Notes: generated from the sequence alone by a model not told the origin. A DNA stretch of 64,000 nucleotides from Paractinoplanes pyxinae (GCF_026626335.1 NZ_JAPNTZ010000018.1:62001-126000), one strand, 5' to 3'. Positions 7,758 through 17,666 are shown, counted from the stretch's first letter. Made by a program: numbers and translations.

Positions 7758-9275
7758 ATGCGCCCACACCCAGCCTCACTGCGCCAGCACGCCACCCGCC
7801 ACCGCCTGAGCACCACCCGGCTCACCTTCCACGGCCTCGGCGCCGTCACCCCGCTGACCATCATCATCGGCGCCGTCCCCCTCGGCTTCGGCCAGCTCCA
7901 CCAGATCGCCACCCCCGCCGGCTACCTGCTCGCCGCAGCAATCCTCGGCATCTTCGCCACCGGCCTGTCCACCGTCGCCGCGCACCTGCCCCACGCCGGC
8001 GCCCTGCACTCCTACGTCGCCGCCGGACTCGGCGCACCAGCAGCCGGCGCCGCCGCGATCATCGCCCTGATCGCCTACAGCACCATCCTCGTCGGCCTGT
8101 TCGGCGCCTTCGGCCCCGCCGCCGACCGGGCACTGCGCCCCGCCGCCACCGACCACGCCTGGTGGGCACTGTGGGCCGTGCTCGCCTGGGCGATGATCGC
8201 CGTGCTCACCCAGCTCAAAGCACGCACCAACATGCTGCTGCTCACCATCCTGGTCACCGCCGAAATCAGCTACGTCCTCGCGCTGAATGTCGTCCTGCTG
8301 GCACACCCCGCCGACGGATACCCGCTCGAAGCCATCAACCCGGCCCCGCTGCTCAGCCCCACCGGCATGGGATCACTCATGGGCGCCATCACCGGGCTCA
8401 TCGGCTTCGAAGTACCCCTTGCCTTCGCGCTGATCGCCGTGCACCGCACCACCACCGTGCGGCGCGCCATCCGCACCATCCTGGCCACCACCGGCCTGCT
8501 CTACGCCAGCACCGGACTGATCATGACCATCACCGCCGGGCCCGGCCGCATCATCGCCCTGGCCCAGCAGCACCCCACCGACCTGTACTTCGTCCTGGCC
8601 GCACCGCACGTCCCGGCCTGGGTCATCCAGCTCGGCGTGTGGCTGTTCGCCACCAGCCTGTTCGCCGCCATGCTCGCGTTCGCCACCACCATCGGCCGCT
8701 ACACCCTCACCCTGGCCCGCGACGGGAAGCTGCCGCCATGGCTGGCCATCACCCGCCACGACGAAGTGCCCGTCACCGCCGGCATCACCCAATCCGCCCT
8801 GACCCTGCTCGCCCTCGCCGTCTGCGTCACCGCCGGCGCCGACCCGGCCAAAGACCTGTTCTTCTACGGCACCACCGCCGGCGGCCTCGGCGTGCTGACC
8901 TGCATGACACTGGCAGCCGTCGCCGTCGTCGCCCACCTGCACCGGCACCCGCACGGCGAAAAGTGGCGACGGCGCCGGCTCGCACCCATCACCGCCACCT
9001 TTCTGCTCATCGTCATCACCGCGCTGAGCACCCTCTACTTCGGTGACCTGGTCCGCACCACCGACCCGGTCAAGACCTGGGCGCCCGCACTGGTGTACCT
9101 CGCCGCCGGGGTGAGCGGCGCGCTCTGGATCCGGCGCCAGCAACAACAGCCCAGCGTCGAGCACCTGCCCACACTCCCGGGGGCCGAGGCCGTTCCTGCT
9201 CCCCGGCCGGCAGCCGGCATTACCGCCGGCAGTGCCCACCCGCAGCCGGGCCGGCAAGGACGTCAGCAACCGTGA
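7758..9275 (+). CDS. APC-superfamily amino acid permease (second of operon)
   Basis: This 505-residue polytopic membrane protein has about 12 hydrophobic helices. The first, FHGLGAVTPLTIIIGAVPLG, matches the G-rich discontinuous helix 1 of APC transporters, and an IGFEVPLAFALIAVHR-like region near residue 217 is the substrate-site helix 6. The C terminus is proline-rich and cytosolic. It is similar in plan to the permease that opens the operon, but the sequences differ along their length, so they are not a recent duplicate. Its stop overlaps the GTG start of the GNAT gene (9272-9275). Confidence 0.8.
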   Translation: MRPHPASLRQHATRHRLSTTRLTFHGLGAVTPLTIIIGAVPLGFGQLHQIATPAGYLLAAAILGIFATGLSTVAAHLPHAGALHSYVAAGLGAPAAGAAAIIALIAYSTILVGLFGAFGPAADRALRPAATDHAWWALWAVLAWAMIAVLTQLKARTNMLLLTILVTAEISYVLALNVVLLAHPADGYPLEAINPAPLLSPTGMGSLMGAITGLIGFEVPLAFALIAVHRTTTVRRAIRTILATTGLLYASTGLIMTITAGPGRIIALAQQHPTDLYFVLAAPHVPAWVIQLGVWLFATSLFAAMLAFATTIGRYTLTLARDGKLPPWLAITRHDEVPVTAGITQSALTLLALAVCVTAGADPAKDLFFYGTTAGGLGVLTCMTLAAVAVVAHLHRHPHGEKWRRRRLAPITATFLLIVITALSTLYFGDLVRTTDPVKTWAPALVYLAAGVSGALWIRRQQQQPSVEHLPTLPGAEAVPAPRPAAGITAGSAHPQPGRQGRQQP

Positions 9276-9865
9276 CCTACCCGATCACCATCCGCGACGC
9301 CCAGCCGCAGGACCGCGACGCCACCGCTCGCGTGCTCACCGACGCCCTTGCCTGCTGCCCGGCCGTCACCTGGGCCGAACCCGACCCGCACGAGCGCCAG
9401 CCGCTGCTCCAGCCCTACGTCACCGCCCTGCTGCAAAACTCCTGCCATGTCCGCGTCGCCCAGCTCGGCGGCCGCATCGTCGCCGCCGCTATCCACACCA
9501 GCCGGCCCGGTGACGGCCCAGACCTGCGCGAACTGGCCGCCGTCGTCCGCCTGACCGCCGCGGCACAGCGCCTCACCCAGCTGGACCAAGCGGCCTGCCG
9601 GCAGCGGCCGACTGGCCGCTATCAGCACCTCGCCTGCCTCGCCGTCAGCCCGCATCACCAGAACCGCGGCATCGGCGGCCGGCTCATGCGCGATCACGAA
9701 ACTTGCGTCAGTGCGACCGGACTACCCGTCTACCTCGAGGCCGGCAGCCCGCGCAGCCGGGCCCTTTGCCTGCGCCACGGGTTCACCGACTACCGTTCGC
9801 CGGTCACCGCCGCAGGCAGCCCACCGCTGTATCCGATGTGGCGGCCCGCACGCTCATGTCCGTGA
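9272..9865 (+). CDS. GNAT-family N-acetyltransferase
   Basis: The 197-residue protein starts ITIRDAQPQDRDATARVL, typical of a GNAT domain, and carries the acetyl-CoA pyrophosphate loop near residues 126-140 (HHQNRGIGGRLM, the Q/R-x-x-G-x-G/A pattern). This is followed by the family's beta-5/alpha-4 region, VYLEAGSPRSRALCLRHGF. It probably acetylates an amine such as the product of the decarboxylase-like enzyme; the substrate is unknown. The GTG start overlaps the permease stop. It is the last gene of the operon; beyond it lies an insertion-sequence remnant. Confidence 0.8.
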   Translation: MTYPITIRDAQPQDRDATARVLTDALACCPAVTWAEPDPHERQPLLQPYVTALLQNSCHVRVAQLGGRIVAAAIHTSRPGDGPDLRELAAVVRLTAAAQRLTQLDQAACRQRPTGRYQHLACLAVSPHHQNRGIGGRLMRDHETCVSATGLPVYLEAGSPRSRALCLRHGFTDYRSPVTAAGSPPLYPMWRPARSCP

Positions 9866-10189
9866 AGTTGACGCCGTCCACGACAAGCCCGTACCACTCG
9901 GCGAAACGTGCGTCGATGGCGTGGCAGTCGCAAGTGGCTTCGGTCGTAAGAACGGGTCCCGATCGCGCGGCTCTCTTAGGCCCGCGCTGAGCGTCTCGTG
10001 ATAATCATTGTGCTTGATCTTGGGACCCACCATGCAGGCGCTGGCGGGTGAGAGCGAGCAAGTCGATCAGCCATCTGGGCCCGCCGGCGATCTTCCCGGT
10101 GCGTAGGAGTGCATCGAGCTCGCGGCGGGTGGCTGGCTAGCGTTGGCCAAGTATTCCTCGCAGACTTCTAGAGTCTTGGCAGGAGATCG

Positions 10190-10383
10190 TCGTTGGGTTC
10201 GCTGCGCTGCATCAGCTTCTCCGCGGCGGCGGCGTGGTTTAGCTTCGCCCGGTCAGGCGTGCGCTCGACCATGGCGTTGAGCTGCTCGAACGAGTCAACC
10301 TCGGGAATTGGGACCAGATGGTTGCGGCGGAACCAGCCGGATCTGCCCCTCGACCCCGCCTTTCTCGTGGGCTGACGGCGTCA
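10190..10383 (-). pseudogene. istA: IS21-family istA transposase fragment
   Basis: On the minus strand, one frame reads SAHEKGGVEGQIRLV and another reads NHLVPIPEVDSFEQLNAMVE. Together these reproduce the conserved EKGGVEG...RRNHLVPxPxVxSxxELN region of IS21 transposases, split by a frameshift. No istB partner or intact terminal repeat is visible, and the surrounding sequence (9866-10432) holds no other gene I can support. It is a decayed relic, evidence of past IS21 insertion at the operon's end. Confidence 0.7.
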
Positions 10384-10432
10384 GCACTTGCCTGGCTGCA
10401 TCGCGGTGGTGGCCTTGATCGGCAGGGGGCGC

Positions 10433-11071
10433 TCACCCGGCATGCTGGTAGACGATCTGCCAGTTGCCGGCGATGACCTTAAGCAGCATGGTCTGGTGCT
10501 GGCGACCACGCACAGTATCGGCTTCGGCAGAGCACAGCGCTTCCCAGCGTCCGGTTCCGACGAGCCACTCGACCTCCGACAATGAGACCAATCCAGCCTC
10601 GAACACCGTAGCGACGAACGCCCCTCTGCCACGGACCGCGCGTCCCGCCAGCCACAGACTGGCATCGCGGTCGATCAACCCAGCGAGGAGTTTACCTGCC
10701 CCTTCACGGAGTGCATGCTGGTAGGAGTCGAGGAAGGTGTCTAGTTCGCGAGCTGTTTCGTCGGTGGCGTCGATGGTGATCGGCTCGCCCTGCGTGATGG
10801 ACCGCAAAGCGATGTCGCACCCTCGGTCGAAGTCCTGGTAGCAAGACGGATTGTCAGAGTGGTTCACGAAGCGTGCTGGCGCGGGGTAGAGGTAGCGACG
10901 GCCTCCGTAGCTGTGCACGAAGAGGTCCTCGCCAGCAGGCAAGGCCAAGTAAGCAGCCTCATCGAGTGGCGTGAGCTCGTAAGACACCACGACCTCGCCA
11001 GCTTCGAAGTCACGCGCAGCGTAAACGCCCGTACCAGCGAGGTTCCCAGGGCCAGTAGTCACATCGTCCAC
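10433..11071 (-). CDS. SET-domain protein with an unassigned C-terminal domain
   Basis: Residues 1-100 of this 212-residue protein form a compact SET domain, the SAM-dependent protein-lysine methyltransferase fold. It opens with GTGVYAARDFEAGEVVVSYE, has the pseudo-knot motif RFVNHSDNPSC near residue 67 (N-H-S binds SAM), and later GEPITID. From about residue 110 a separate region (LDSYQHALREG, then FVATVFEAGLVSLSEVEWLV) follows that I cannot assign; its size and pattern suggest a small alpha/beta domain. Bacterial SET proteins are rare and often acquired. The gene lies alone between two insertion-sequence relics, so local transfer is plausible. Confidence 0.65.
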   Translation of the reverse strand: MDDVTTGPGNLAGTGVYAARDFEAGEVVVSYELTPLDEAAYLALPAGEDLFVHSYGGRRYLYPAPARFVNHSDNPSCYQDFDRGCDIALRSITQGEPITIDATDETARELDTFLDSYQHALREGAGKLLAGLIDRDASLWLAGRAVRGRGAFVATVFEAGLVSLSEVEWLVGTGRWEALCSAEADTVRGRQHQTMLLKVIAGNWQIVYQHAG

Positions 11072-11342
11072 AGCGCCACACCCTAGTGATCACCCTCGGC
11101 GCCTGCGGTTCGCCGTCGAAGCGCCGGGGGTCCCTACCTCGTTCGCCACATTCAATGAGAACTCGCCAGTTCGTCGCCACCGCAGATCGTTGGCTCGCCA
11201 CTTCGGCTGGGAAGCGACAGTGAGCCTTTCCAACCTGGCGGCGCTGGTCAAGGGAGGAGAAGGGGCGAGTGTCGGTGAACGAGAGGCTCTTGATAAGACA
11301 GCAGTCCGATCGTGACCGATGCCCAAACCGGGAGCCTGGCCA

Positions 11343-12125
11343 GTGCTGTCTTACCCGTCCACGATTAGCTTGTCTGGCCGGACCCTTAATCACCTGGCCG
11401 ACCGTATCCGCATCCACCGCAAGCAGCATCGATCGCGGTGGCGACGCCTCGACCCGGGACAGCAAGCCCTGCTTGCGTTGGCCCACCTGCGTAACGGCGA
11501 CACCTACACCCGTCTTGCTGCCGGGTTCGGAATCGGCGTCGCTACCGCCTGGCGGTACGTCCAGGAAGCGATCGCTCTGCTCGCAGCGACCGCCGCGGAT
11601 TTGGCCACCGCCATGCGGCGGATCCGCAAACTGGCGTACGCGATACTGGACGGCACGCTGATCCCGATCGACCGTGTCGCCGATCAGAAGCCCTACTATT
11701 CCGGAAAGCACAAGCGCCACGGCGTGAACGTCCAGGTTATCGCCGACGCAGCGGGCCGGTTGGTGTGGGCTTCGGCGGCGCTGCCGGGCGCGGCCCATGA
11801 CCTGACAGCGGCTCGCATTCACGAAATCATCGCGGCGCTAACCAATGCTGATGTGATGACCTTCGCCGACAAGGGCTATCAAGGCGCCCGCGGTAGCGTT
11901 CGCACGCCGTTCAAACGGCGCCGATTCCGGCCGAAGCTGTCACGTTGGCAGAAGACCATGAACATGACGCACGCGAAGGTCCGCGCCCGAGGTGAGCGGG
12001 CCATCGCCACGCTGAAGAACTGGAGAGTCCTGGCCAAGCTGCGCTGCTGCCCACGCCGTGCCACCGCGATCGTGCAAACCCTCCTCGTCCTGCACGAGGT
12101 TGAAGCCAACCGCTACGCGGGATAG
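11343..12125 (+). mobile_element. IS5-family transposase (DDE_4 type), apparently intact
   Basis: The protein of about 260 residues has an N-terminal helix-turn-helix (LAAGFGIGVATAWRYVQEAI) followed by a DDE catalytic domain: D in AILDGTLIPIDRV, D in MTFADKGYQGA, and E in ARGERAIATLKNWRVL. This is the arrangement of actinobacterial IS5-family enzymes. I prefer GTG at 11343, with GGGAG 8 nt upstream, because homologs begin with a similar LSYP segment; an ATG at 11319 is also in frame. A 10-bp inverted pair occurs at 11294-11303 and 11344-11353, but I could not match terminal repeats on both sides of the gene, so element borders are unresolved. Confidence 0.8.
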
Positions 12126-12266
12126 ACAGGCTCCAATGGCCACGGCTTGTGTCACCGCGTTGGTAGGCGCCTGAGCTGTGGCCGACTCGCGCCATCCCGC
12201 TTGCCGAGTGAGTGACGCCGATTGAAACAATGCGTTCAACACGCGGTTCGGGATATCGGAGGTACG

Positions 12267-13499
12267 GTGACGGCGCACCAAGAGACCCCTGCTGGCCCGG
12301 CTTCGGCGGCCCACTCACCTGGTGCTGCGCCTCGCAAGCGGTTGCTGCCTCTGCTGGTCGGCGGAGTGCTCCTGCTCGGCGTCGCTGAATCGATGACCGG
12401 CCCGTATCTCGTTCTGTTCGGTTCCGACCGCGCAAACCTGTCGCCTTTCGCCATCGGGGTGTTCGTCTCGCTGGTCTCGGTCAGCGGCATCGCGGTCAGC
12501 ACACTGCTCGGCCGCCGCTACGATCGGTCACCCGCCCGCTGGCCGGCATTGCTGGCTGTAATAGCGTCCGCGGTCGGCTACCTACTGCTGACGACCACCA
12601 CCTCCTACGCCCTGTTGCTGATCATCGCCGCCACCTTTCTGGGCACCGGCACAGCCGCTTTCGCCCAGCTGTTCGTCCTGGCGCGCAGCCACCTGCAGAG
12701 CACCGCGTCGCAAAACTCGACACGGGGCACCGCCCTGCTGCGCTCGGTCTGGTCGCTGGCCTGGGCCATCGGGCCAATGGTGGGTGCGGCGCTACTGCCT
12801 TGGTACGGCTTCACCGGTCTCTTCGTCGTGACCGCCGTCGGCTTCGCCGCGGTCGCCGTCCCTGTGCTGTTAGCAGGTCCGCCACCGCAACCGGAGGCGT
12901 CCGCGTCGTCCGCGCCGGCCGAGGCGTCACCCAGCGGCCGGTCGGTCGCTGTTCTGGTAGCCAGCTTCGCGCTTTTCCACACCGCCATGTTCGCCGGCTC
13001 GGTCGTCCTGCCGCTGTATGTCACCGATGTACTCGGTCAGTCTGAGAGCGACGTCGGTTTTCTGTTCAGCGTGGGCGCGGCCGTGGAGATCCCTGCCGCG
13101 CTCGCCCTATTGCTGGTGCCCGCGCGGGCCAACAAGAAGCGGCTGATCCTGATCGGGATGGCGCTGCTCCTGCTCTACTTCGTCATCATCGCTATCTCAT
13201 CGAACATGACGGTCCTGCTGCTCGCCCAGATCGCCCGGGGCGTCGCTATCGCCGTCGTCGGCGCCTTGGGCATCACTTACTTTCAGGACCTGATGCCGCA
13301 CGCCACCGGGCGGGCGACAACCATGTTCGCGAACTCGGCAGCAGCGGGTTCGCTCGTCTCGGGAGTGTTGGCCGGGTCGGCGGCGCAGATCATCGGCTAC
13401 CGGTCGACGTTGCTGTTGTGCGGTGCGCTCAGCGCTCTGGCGTGGCTACTTCTCACGGCATCCCGGCGAACTCGACCCACCGAGACGCCGACGACCTGA
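12267..13499 (+). CDS. MFS efflux transporter, sugar-efflux (SET)-like
   Basis: This 410-residue, 12-helix membrane protein has the major-facilitator layout of two six-helix halves joined by a hydrophilic, proline/alanine/serine-rich loop near residue 210. The opening helices (GVLLLGVAESMTGPYLVLFG) and the STLLGRRYDRSPARW loop between helices 2 and 3 resemble the sugar-efflux transporter subfamily. It probably exports a sugar-like or drug-like compound by proton exchange. GTG at 12267 is preceded by GGAGG 4 nt upstream; an ATG-type start at 12222 is in frame but lacks that site. It stands alone, after the transposase. Confidence 0.75.
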   Translation: MTAHQETPAGPASAAHSPGAAPRKRLLPLLVGGVLLLGVAESMTGPYLVLFGSDRANLSPFAIGVFVSLVSVSGIAVSTLLGRRYDRSPARWPALLAVIASAVGYLLLTTTTSYALLLIIAATFLGTGTAAFAQLFVLARSHLQSTASQNSTRGTALLRSVWSLAWAIGPMVGAALLPWYGFTGLFVVTAVGFAAVAVPVLLAGPPPQPEASASSAPAEASPSGRSVAVLVASFALFHTAMFAGSVVLPLYVTDVLGQSESDVGFLFSVGAAVEIPAALALLLVPARANKKRLILIGMALLLLYFVIIAISSNMTVLLLAQIARGVAIAVVGALGITYFQDLMPHATGRATTMFANSAAAGSLVSGVLAGSAAQIIGYRSTLLLCGALSALAWLLLTASRRTRPTETPTT

Positions 13500-14458
13500 T
13501 TGCCAGAGGCGCCGGGCCTGGTACTCCAGCTTTCACCGTTGCCTACGAGCCGACTCACCGCCCTAGCTACCACCTGCAGATCGAGCACTGCAACAAACCA
13601 GCCCGCCACTGCATAGGCGTCTGCATACCTACACCTGCTGCTGGCCAATATTGCGCAGTGCTGGCCGTCTGGCTGCTGCTCGAGACCGCCACCAGCGTCT
13701 GTGAGGCCTTGGTGGCTAACTACAGCGTCTCATGATCATGGATTTAGGCTTCCACAATCCATCAACCCTTGAGAATGAATTCGCGCTGCAGTCGCCGTCG
13801 GACTTTAACCTTAAGATTGGCTGCAATCCCGGTGCTGCAACGACGGGCGATCGGGCAGCGCTCACCGGGAGTTCTCGCTGCTCGCGCCCGTACCACATGA
13901 CGGGCAGCACCTGCGGTCGACGATCAACACGGCCCACGCCGCACATTCTTGGACTGACGCAACGATGGTGACCGTTCGGCGAATGGGCGTGAAGCCATCT
14001 CGCCATTGACTCCGACTCTTCATCGGCCAGCTCGACGTCCGCGACGCTCTGTCTATTGCTAAAGCTCCTTCAGAGGCAGCTGTCGTGTGACGGCCGGCTG
14101 CCGTCGCGTCATAGCGCAGTGCCAATTCGTGCCTGAAGACTGCGATCCCGCCCGTACTGGACGTCGCAACGATAGACACGCCGACGGCCGGAAACATCCC
14201 GAGCCAAATGGAAGACTGTCCGTGAGGGACGGCCGCCGCCGGGCCCGCCGGCGAGAAGGCCGCCATCCGACCGAGCCCACCGGCGAACAGAGAGCATGCG
14301 AGTTCCCGTCACGCCCACTTACCGGCGGGCCTGGCGATCACGTTCAGGCCTGCCAGCACGGCCGATGAGGCTCCTTGTCGCAACCTGCGGACGCCGCCGC
14401 GACGTATACGCCGGAGGTGGCGTTGCCGATCGGGATGGTGATCTCTAGCAGCACTACT
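13500..14458. other. About 960 bp without a recognisable gene
   Basis: Open frames on both strands are short, lack coding bias, and read as Ser/Arg-rich strings. I found no transposase motif, tRNA or strong hairpin. It separates the MFS gene from the decayed toxin cassette and is most likely decayed DNA. Confidence 0.4.
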
Positions 14459-14474
14459 TCAGCGTGGAGCGTGC

Positions 14475-14902
14475 TCAGACGGGCTGCAGCTGCTGCAGGA
14501 ACTGTTTCCAGTCGTCCGCGACGCGTTCGATGTTGTCCTCCGCCGGCTCGCTCCGTCTGCTTCTTCCTCGTGATCCCAGAACCAGACACTGCCCTCGTCC
14601 TGGGCGCGCAGGGAGATCGCGAACAGGTTGCCGTACTCGTCCTGTGCGACAGGCTGCAGCCACGACGGCACCCGGCCGTCATAGGTGTCGAGCATGTCCC
14701 ACATGTTCGCCCAATCGGGGGCGTCATCGCGGACACCGAACACTTCCTTGGCCGCGCGGGTGTTGCTCTCCAGACGGCCGCCGTCCTGCCCGGCGAGATA
14801 GTCGCGGTACATCCTGGGCAAACGGCTGGCGATGCGCTGCTCGAGGCGTTCGATGTCGGCGCCAGGCGCTGCCGGCGGTTGGCGGCGATATCCGACCGTC
14901 AT
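14475..14902 (-). pseudogene. SUKH (SMI1/KNR4) immunity gene with a frameshift
   Basis: The first 115 or so codons read as a SUKH-superfamily protein: IERLEQRIASRLPRMYRDYL near the N terminus and WANMWDMLDTYDGRVPSWLQ further in, the typical helix and W-rich core. The frame then turns into a Ser/Arg/Thr string. The true C-terminal segment (EDNIERVADDWKQFLQQLQ) continues in the next frame and stops at 14475, so one base is missing or extra near 14540-14570. SUKH proteins neutralise nuclease toxins of type VII and CDI systems. This one follows the toxin gene by 2 nt and would be its partner. A sequencing error is possible, but both neighbours are broken too. Confidence 0.75.
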
Positions 14903-14904
14903 GC

Positions 14905-15918
14905 TCAGCTTCTGCCTTTCGTGAACGCTACGCCAGCGGCGTGCCGGACCGCATTGTGAAGATCGCTGGGAATCAGCTGCATCGTATTGGTGTCTTGGTG
15001 GTGGTGCCCCGTGTAGCCGTCCGGGGTCTCCGGCAACCCGGCCAGACGGTTGGCCTCGGTGAAGTCTGTCGAGTGGTTGCCTGCGAAACCGGGCGGATCA
15101 AACTTAACGGTGTGTGTCACGTGCGGCGAAAAGTCGGGAAAACCGTCGTCGGAGAACCGCACCCCGTCTGGGTACTTTTCCTGCAGCTTCGGCGTCCACC
15201 GTTTCGGGTCGTCGAACTTCTTGCCCGCGAACTGCCGGTTCGACGGCAGTTTGCCGCTGGGCAGGCGCTTGACATCCGCCGGGATCGGCCGACCTCGGGA
15301 GTTGCGCGCCACCGCCTGCGCCGCATAGTCGTGGACCTTGCCGTCCTCGAGCACGTTCTCCAGCGCTCTCATCACGCCCCGCGCCGCCGCACCGCCGACT
15401 CGGGGTCTGCCGGTGCCCCGTCGCCTGGCCATTGATGACCGACTTGACGGCGAAGTCGAGCAGCTGGTCCAGGACCAGCTTCGTCAACGCCCGGAAAACC
15501 GGATCTCCAGCAACGACGCGCCGAAGCTGACCACGGCGGTGGCGATCGCCTGAGCGATCTGGATGGCCAGGATCGTCAGCTGCGCGATCACGTTGATCTT
15601 CAGGGCGAGAACGATGCCGGCGCACACCAGCAGATCGGCGCCGATGATCTGCGCACCGGTCGCCGCCATCGCCAGCCGCTGCGACGGGCTGTCCGCTGCC
15701 TGCCACGCCGCCTGGAACGCCGCGATCGACTCGGACTGGTTGAGCTGCCACACCGTGGCTGCGGCGGCGTCCGCGTTCTCGACCCGCGACTCGATCGCCC
15801 CGGCGAAGTCCATCCAGGACTGGCCGAGTTCGAACAGCTTCTCCTCGTCCGCTTCCGGCCAGGTGAACCCCAGCACGCTTATCACCTCGACGAGCTCGCC
15901 AGGCAGCTGCAATCCCAT
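14905..15918 (-). pseudogene. Type VII-linked polymorphic toxin with HNH (WHH-like) nuclease end, frame disrupted
   Basis: Reading from 15918, the first 140 codons form a helical WXG100-like trafficking module plus a hydrophobic stretch (GADLLVCAGIVLALKINVIA). A stop at 15484 interrupts it. The expected continuation, ALTKLVLDQLLDFAVKSVI, lies in another frame, and the original frame resumes by 15432 with the toxin end: GYTGHHHQDTNTMQLIPSDL then HNAVRHAAG, the conserved H-H-H...L-P-x-x-L-H...H pattern of HNH/EndoVII-type nuclease toxins. Two compensating frameshifts around 15430-15500 therefore break the gene. The family would cut DNA or RNA of rival cells after export. The immunity gene follows immediately. 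Confidence 0.7.
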
Positions 15919-16265
15919 CTTGTCTCCCCCGTGAGTCGATGTGTCCTACCGCGGCACGTCAGCGCCCCCGGTGCCCGTAACCGCTGCGCCGCCGCCTCAT
16001 CAGCACTCTGGTGGGCATCAGCGGTCAGCGACAGCCGTTCGACGTAGCCGTCCATGGTCGAGTTCAGGCAGTTCGTGGCCATCGCATACGCGCCCTTCTA
16101 GATCTCGCTGATCATTGACCCGAGATCGTCGCGGCCCCACGGCTCGCCGGCAGCGGCCAGCTGCGCGTCAAAGCGCTGCATCTGATCGGCGGTCTGCTGC
16201 AGCATCGCCTGCAGATCTGAGTCTCCGCGACGCAAACCGTTGAGGTCGGGCTCGAAACCGTTCAC
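15882..16265 (-). pseudogene. WXG100/EspC-like small secreted-protein gene with an in-frame stop
   Basis: From a GTG at 16265 the frame reads NGFEPDLNGLRRGDSDLQAM, continues as a helical protein containing AAGEPWGRDDLGSMISEI, then meets TAG at about 16090. It goes on in the same frame as KGAYAMATNCLNSTMDGYVE. The Trp-x-x-D-x-x-G and central helical-hairpin layout is that of ESX-type partner proteins. It sits directly upstream of the toxin gene, overlapping its start, as such partners usually do. The stop makes it a probable pseudogene. Confidence 0.55.
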
Positions 16266-16534
16266 CGCTGGGTGCTTCGCGTACGCAGCCTCGCATCAGT
16301 GGCTGCCATGCACGCGGCCACCCGATTGCTGAGTAAGACCTTCACTTCAGGCGAAATTACCGCCGCCTTCCGGCATTGCGACGCCCGAGCAGACCGTTGC
16401 CAAGACCACGAAACACGCAACGGTTAAGCCCGCCATCTCGGGCTGCCGATGACGTGACTTCGCCCTGCCACAGGGTTGCGCAGCCCCGGACGAATAGGAC
16501 ACTCTGATCACCCTAAGTAGCCGGGGGTGCAGAA

Positions 16535-16948
16535 GTGGGGAAGCCGACGTCCGGGACGTCTCGGATCAGCGGGTTCGCGGTAGCGCTTTTGCTTGTCACG
16601 GCGTTGATCGAGCTGTTCGTCGTGGCGTTGGCGAGTGCGGGGTTCGACGAGGTCGCTCAGGCGTCCCCGTTCGGGCGGCCCGGCACCGCGACCGTGGCCG
16701 CGGCCGTCGCCGTGGTGGCCGCTGCCGGGGCGTTCGTGGCCTGGCGCGGCGCGAGCACCGCGGTTCGGGTGAGCGTCGTGACTGCGGTGTTCGCCGCGGT
16801 GGGTGTCGTCGCGCTGATGGCCCTGTTCTTCGTCGTCGCGGGCGGCTCGCCGATCATCCTGGCGGTTCTGCTGGCGCTGACCGCCGTCTCGGTCGCGATG
16901 ATCGGACGCGCGGTGCTGCAGGCGGCGCCACGCACCTCGGAAAGTTGA
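16535..16948 (+). CDS. Small four-helix membrane protein
   Basis: This 137-residue protein has four hydrophobic segments (about residues 12-35, 50-70, 80-100 and 105-128) and short charged ends; no family is recognised. Its start is GTG at 16535. It begins a plus-strand set of type VII-associated genes, and its stop falls 5 nt before the next ATG. A membrane partner for the following proteins is a guess from position only. Confidence 0.5.
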   Translation: MGKPTSGTSRISGFAVALLLVTALIELFVVALASAGFDEVAQASPFGRPGTATVAAAVAVVAAAGAFVAWRGASTAVRVSVVTAVFAAVGVVALMALFFVVAGGSPIILAVLLALTAVSVAMIGRAVLQAAPRTSES

Positions 16949-16953
16949 ACGCG

Positions 16954-17666
16954 ATGGAACCGGATGGGATACGGCGACTGCAGCAGCAGGCGGCACAATT
17001 GGGCCGGCTTGCCCGCGACCTGGCCGCCGCAGTTCCGGAGCACGTCGAGGGCAGCGACCCGACCGGCAGGGTCAGCGTCGTGCTCGGCGGTGACGGGGTG
17101 CCTACCCAGATCCAGATCCGGGCGGACTGGTGGCAACGGCTGGAGCCCAAGCGGCTCGCCGGCGCGGTCCTCGACGCCAACGCCGACGCGCTGCGGCGGG
17201 CCGAGCGGGTGTGGACGGACCGGGCCGACGACGACGGCTGGTGGCAGCGCCGGGCACGGGCCGAGGACGGCGAGACACCGCCCGCCCGGCCGGACCCGGA
17301 CTCGCAACCGCTCACCGGCCGGCCGCGCGACGAGAACGACCTGGCCGAGGCCGTCCTGCTCGAGCTGCAAGCTGCGCAGACCCGCCCGCCGGCCCCGGGC
17401 CCGGTACGGGGGCAGGACGACGGGCAGCGCGTCACGATCCAGATCGAGGCGGGTGGCCTGACGGCTTGCACCATCACGCCAGACTGGGCCGCAAGACACG
17501 ACGGCGCCTCGATCAGCGCAGCATTGTCCGCCGCGCTCCGGCAGGCGGTGGCGCAGCTTGCGGCGTCACCGCCAGCGAGCGCCGGGTCGGACACGCTGAT
17601 CGGCGACGCCCTCGCCACCCTGAAAGCCCTAAAGGCGACCCCTCACGACCAAGCCGCATCCGGTGA
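16954..17666 (+). CDS. Tandem YbaB/EbfC-like protein, 3' end uncertain
   Basis: Residues 1-90 match the YbaB/EbfC nucleoid-associated fold as found beside type VII genes: a helix (IRRLQQQAAQLGRLARDLAA), then strands RVSVVLGGDG and PTQIQIRADWW, then a helix AGAVLDANADALRRAE. A second copy follows at about residues 165-215 (VTIQIEAGGLTACTITPDWA). ATG at 16954 has GGAAAG 9 nt upstream. In this frame there is no stop until 18825, far inside two other genes, while the neighbouring frame stops at 17666, in an ideal overlap with the next GTG. A one-base shift near 17600-17660 is therefore likely, real or artefactual, and the last residues are unknown. Confidence 0.55.

Noticed and set aside
8373..9269. 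298-codon minus-strand ORF inside the second permease
   Set aside because: Gly/Asp-rich antisense shadow of a membrane protein gene.
13716..14280. Short ORFs on both strands between the MFS gene and the toxin relic
   Set aside because: No coding bias, no motifs, mutually overlapping.
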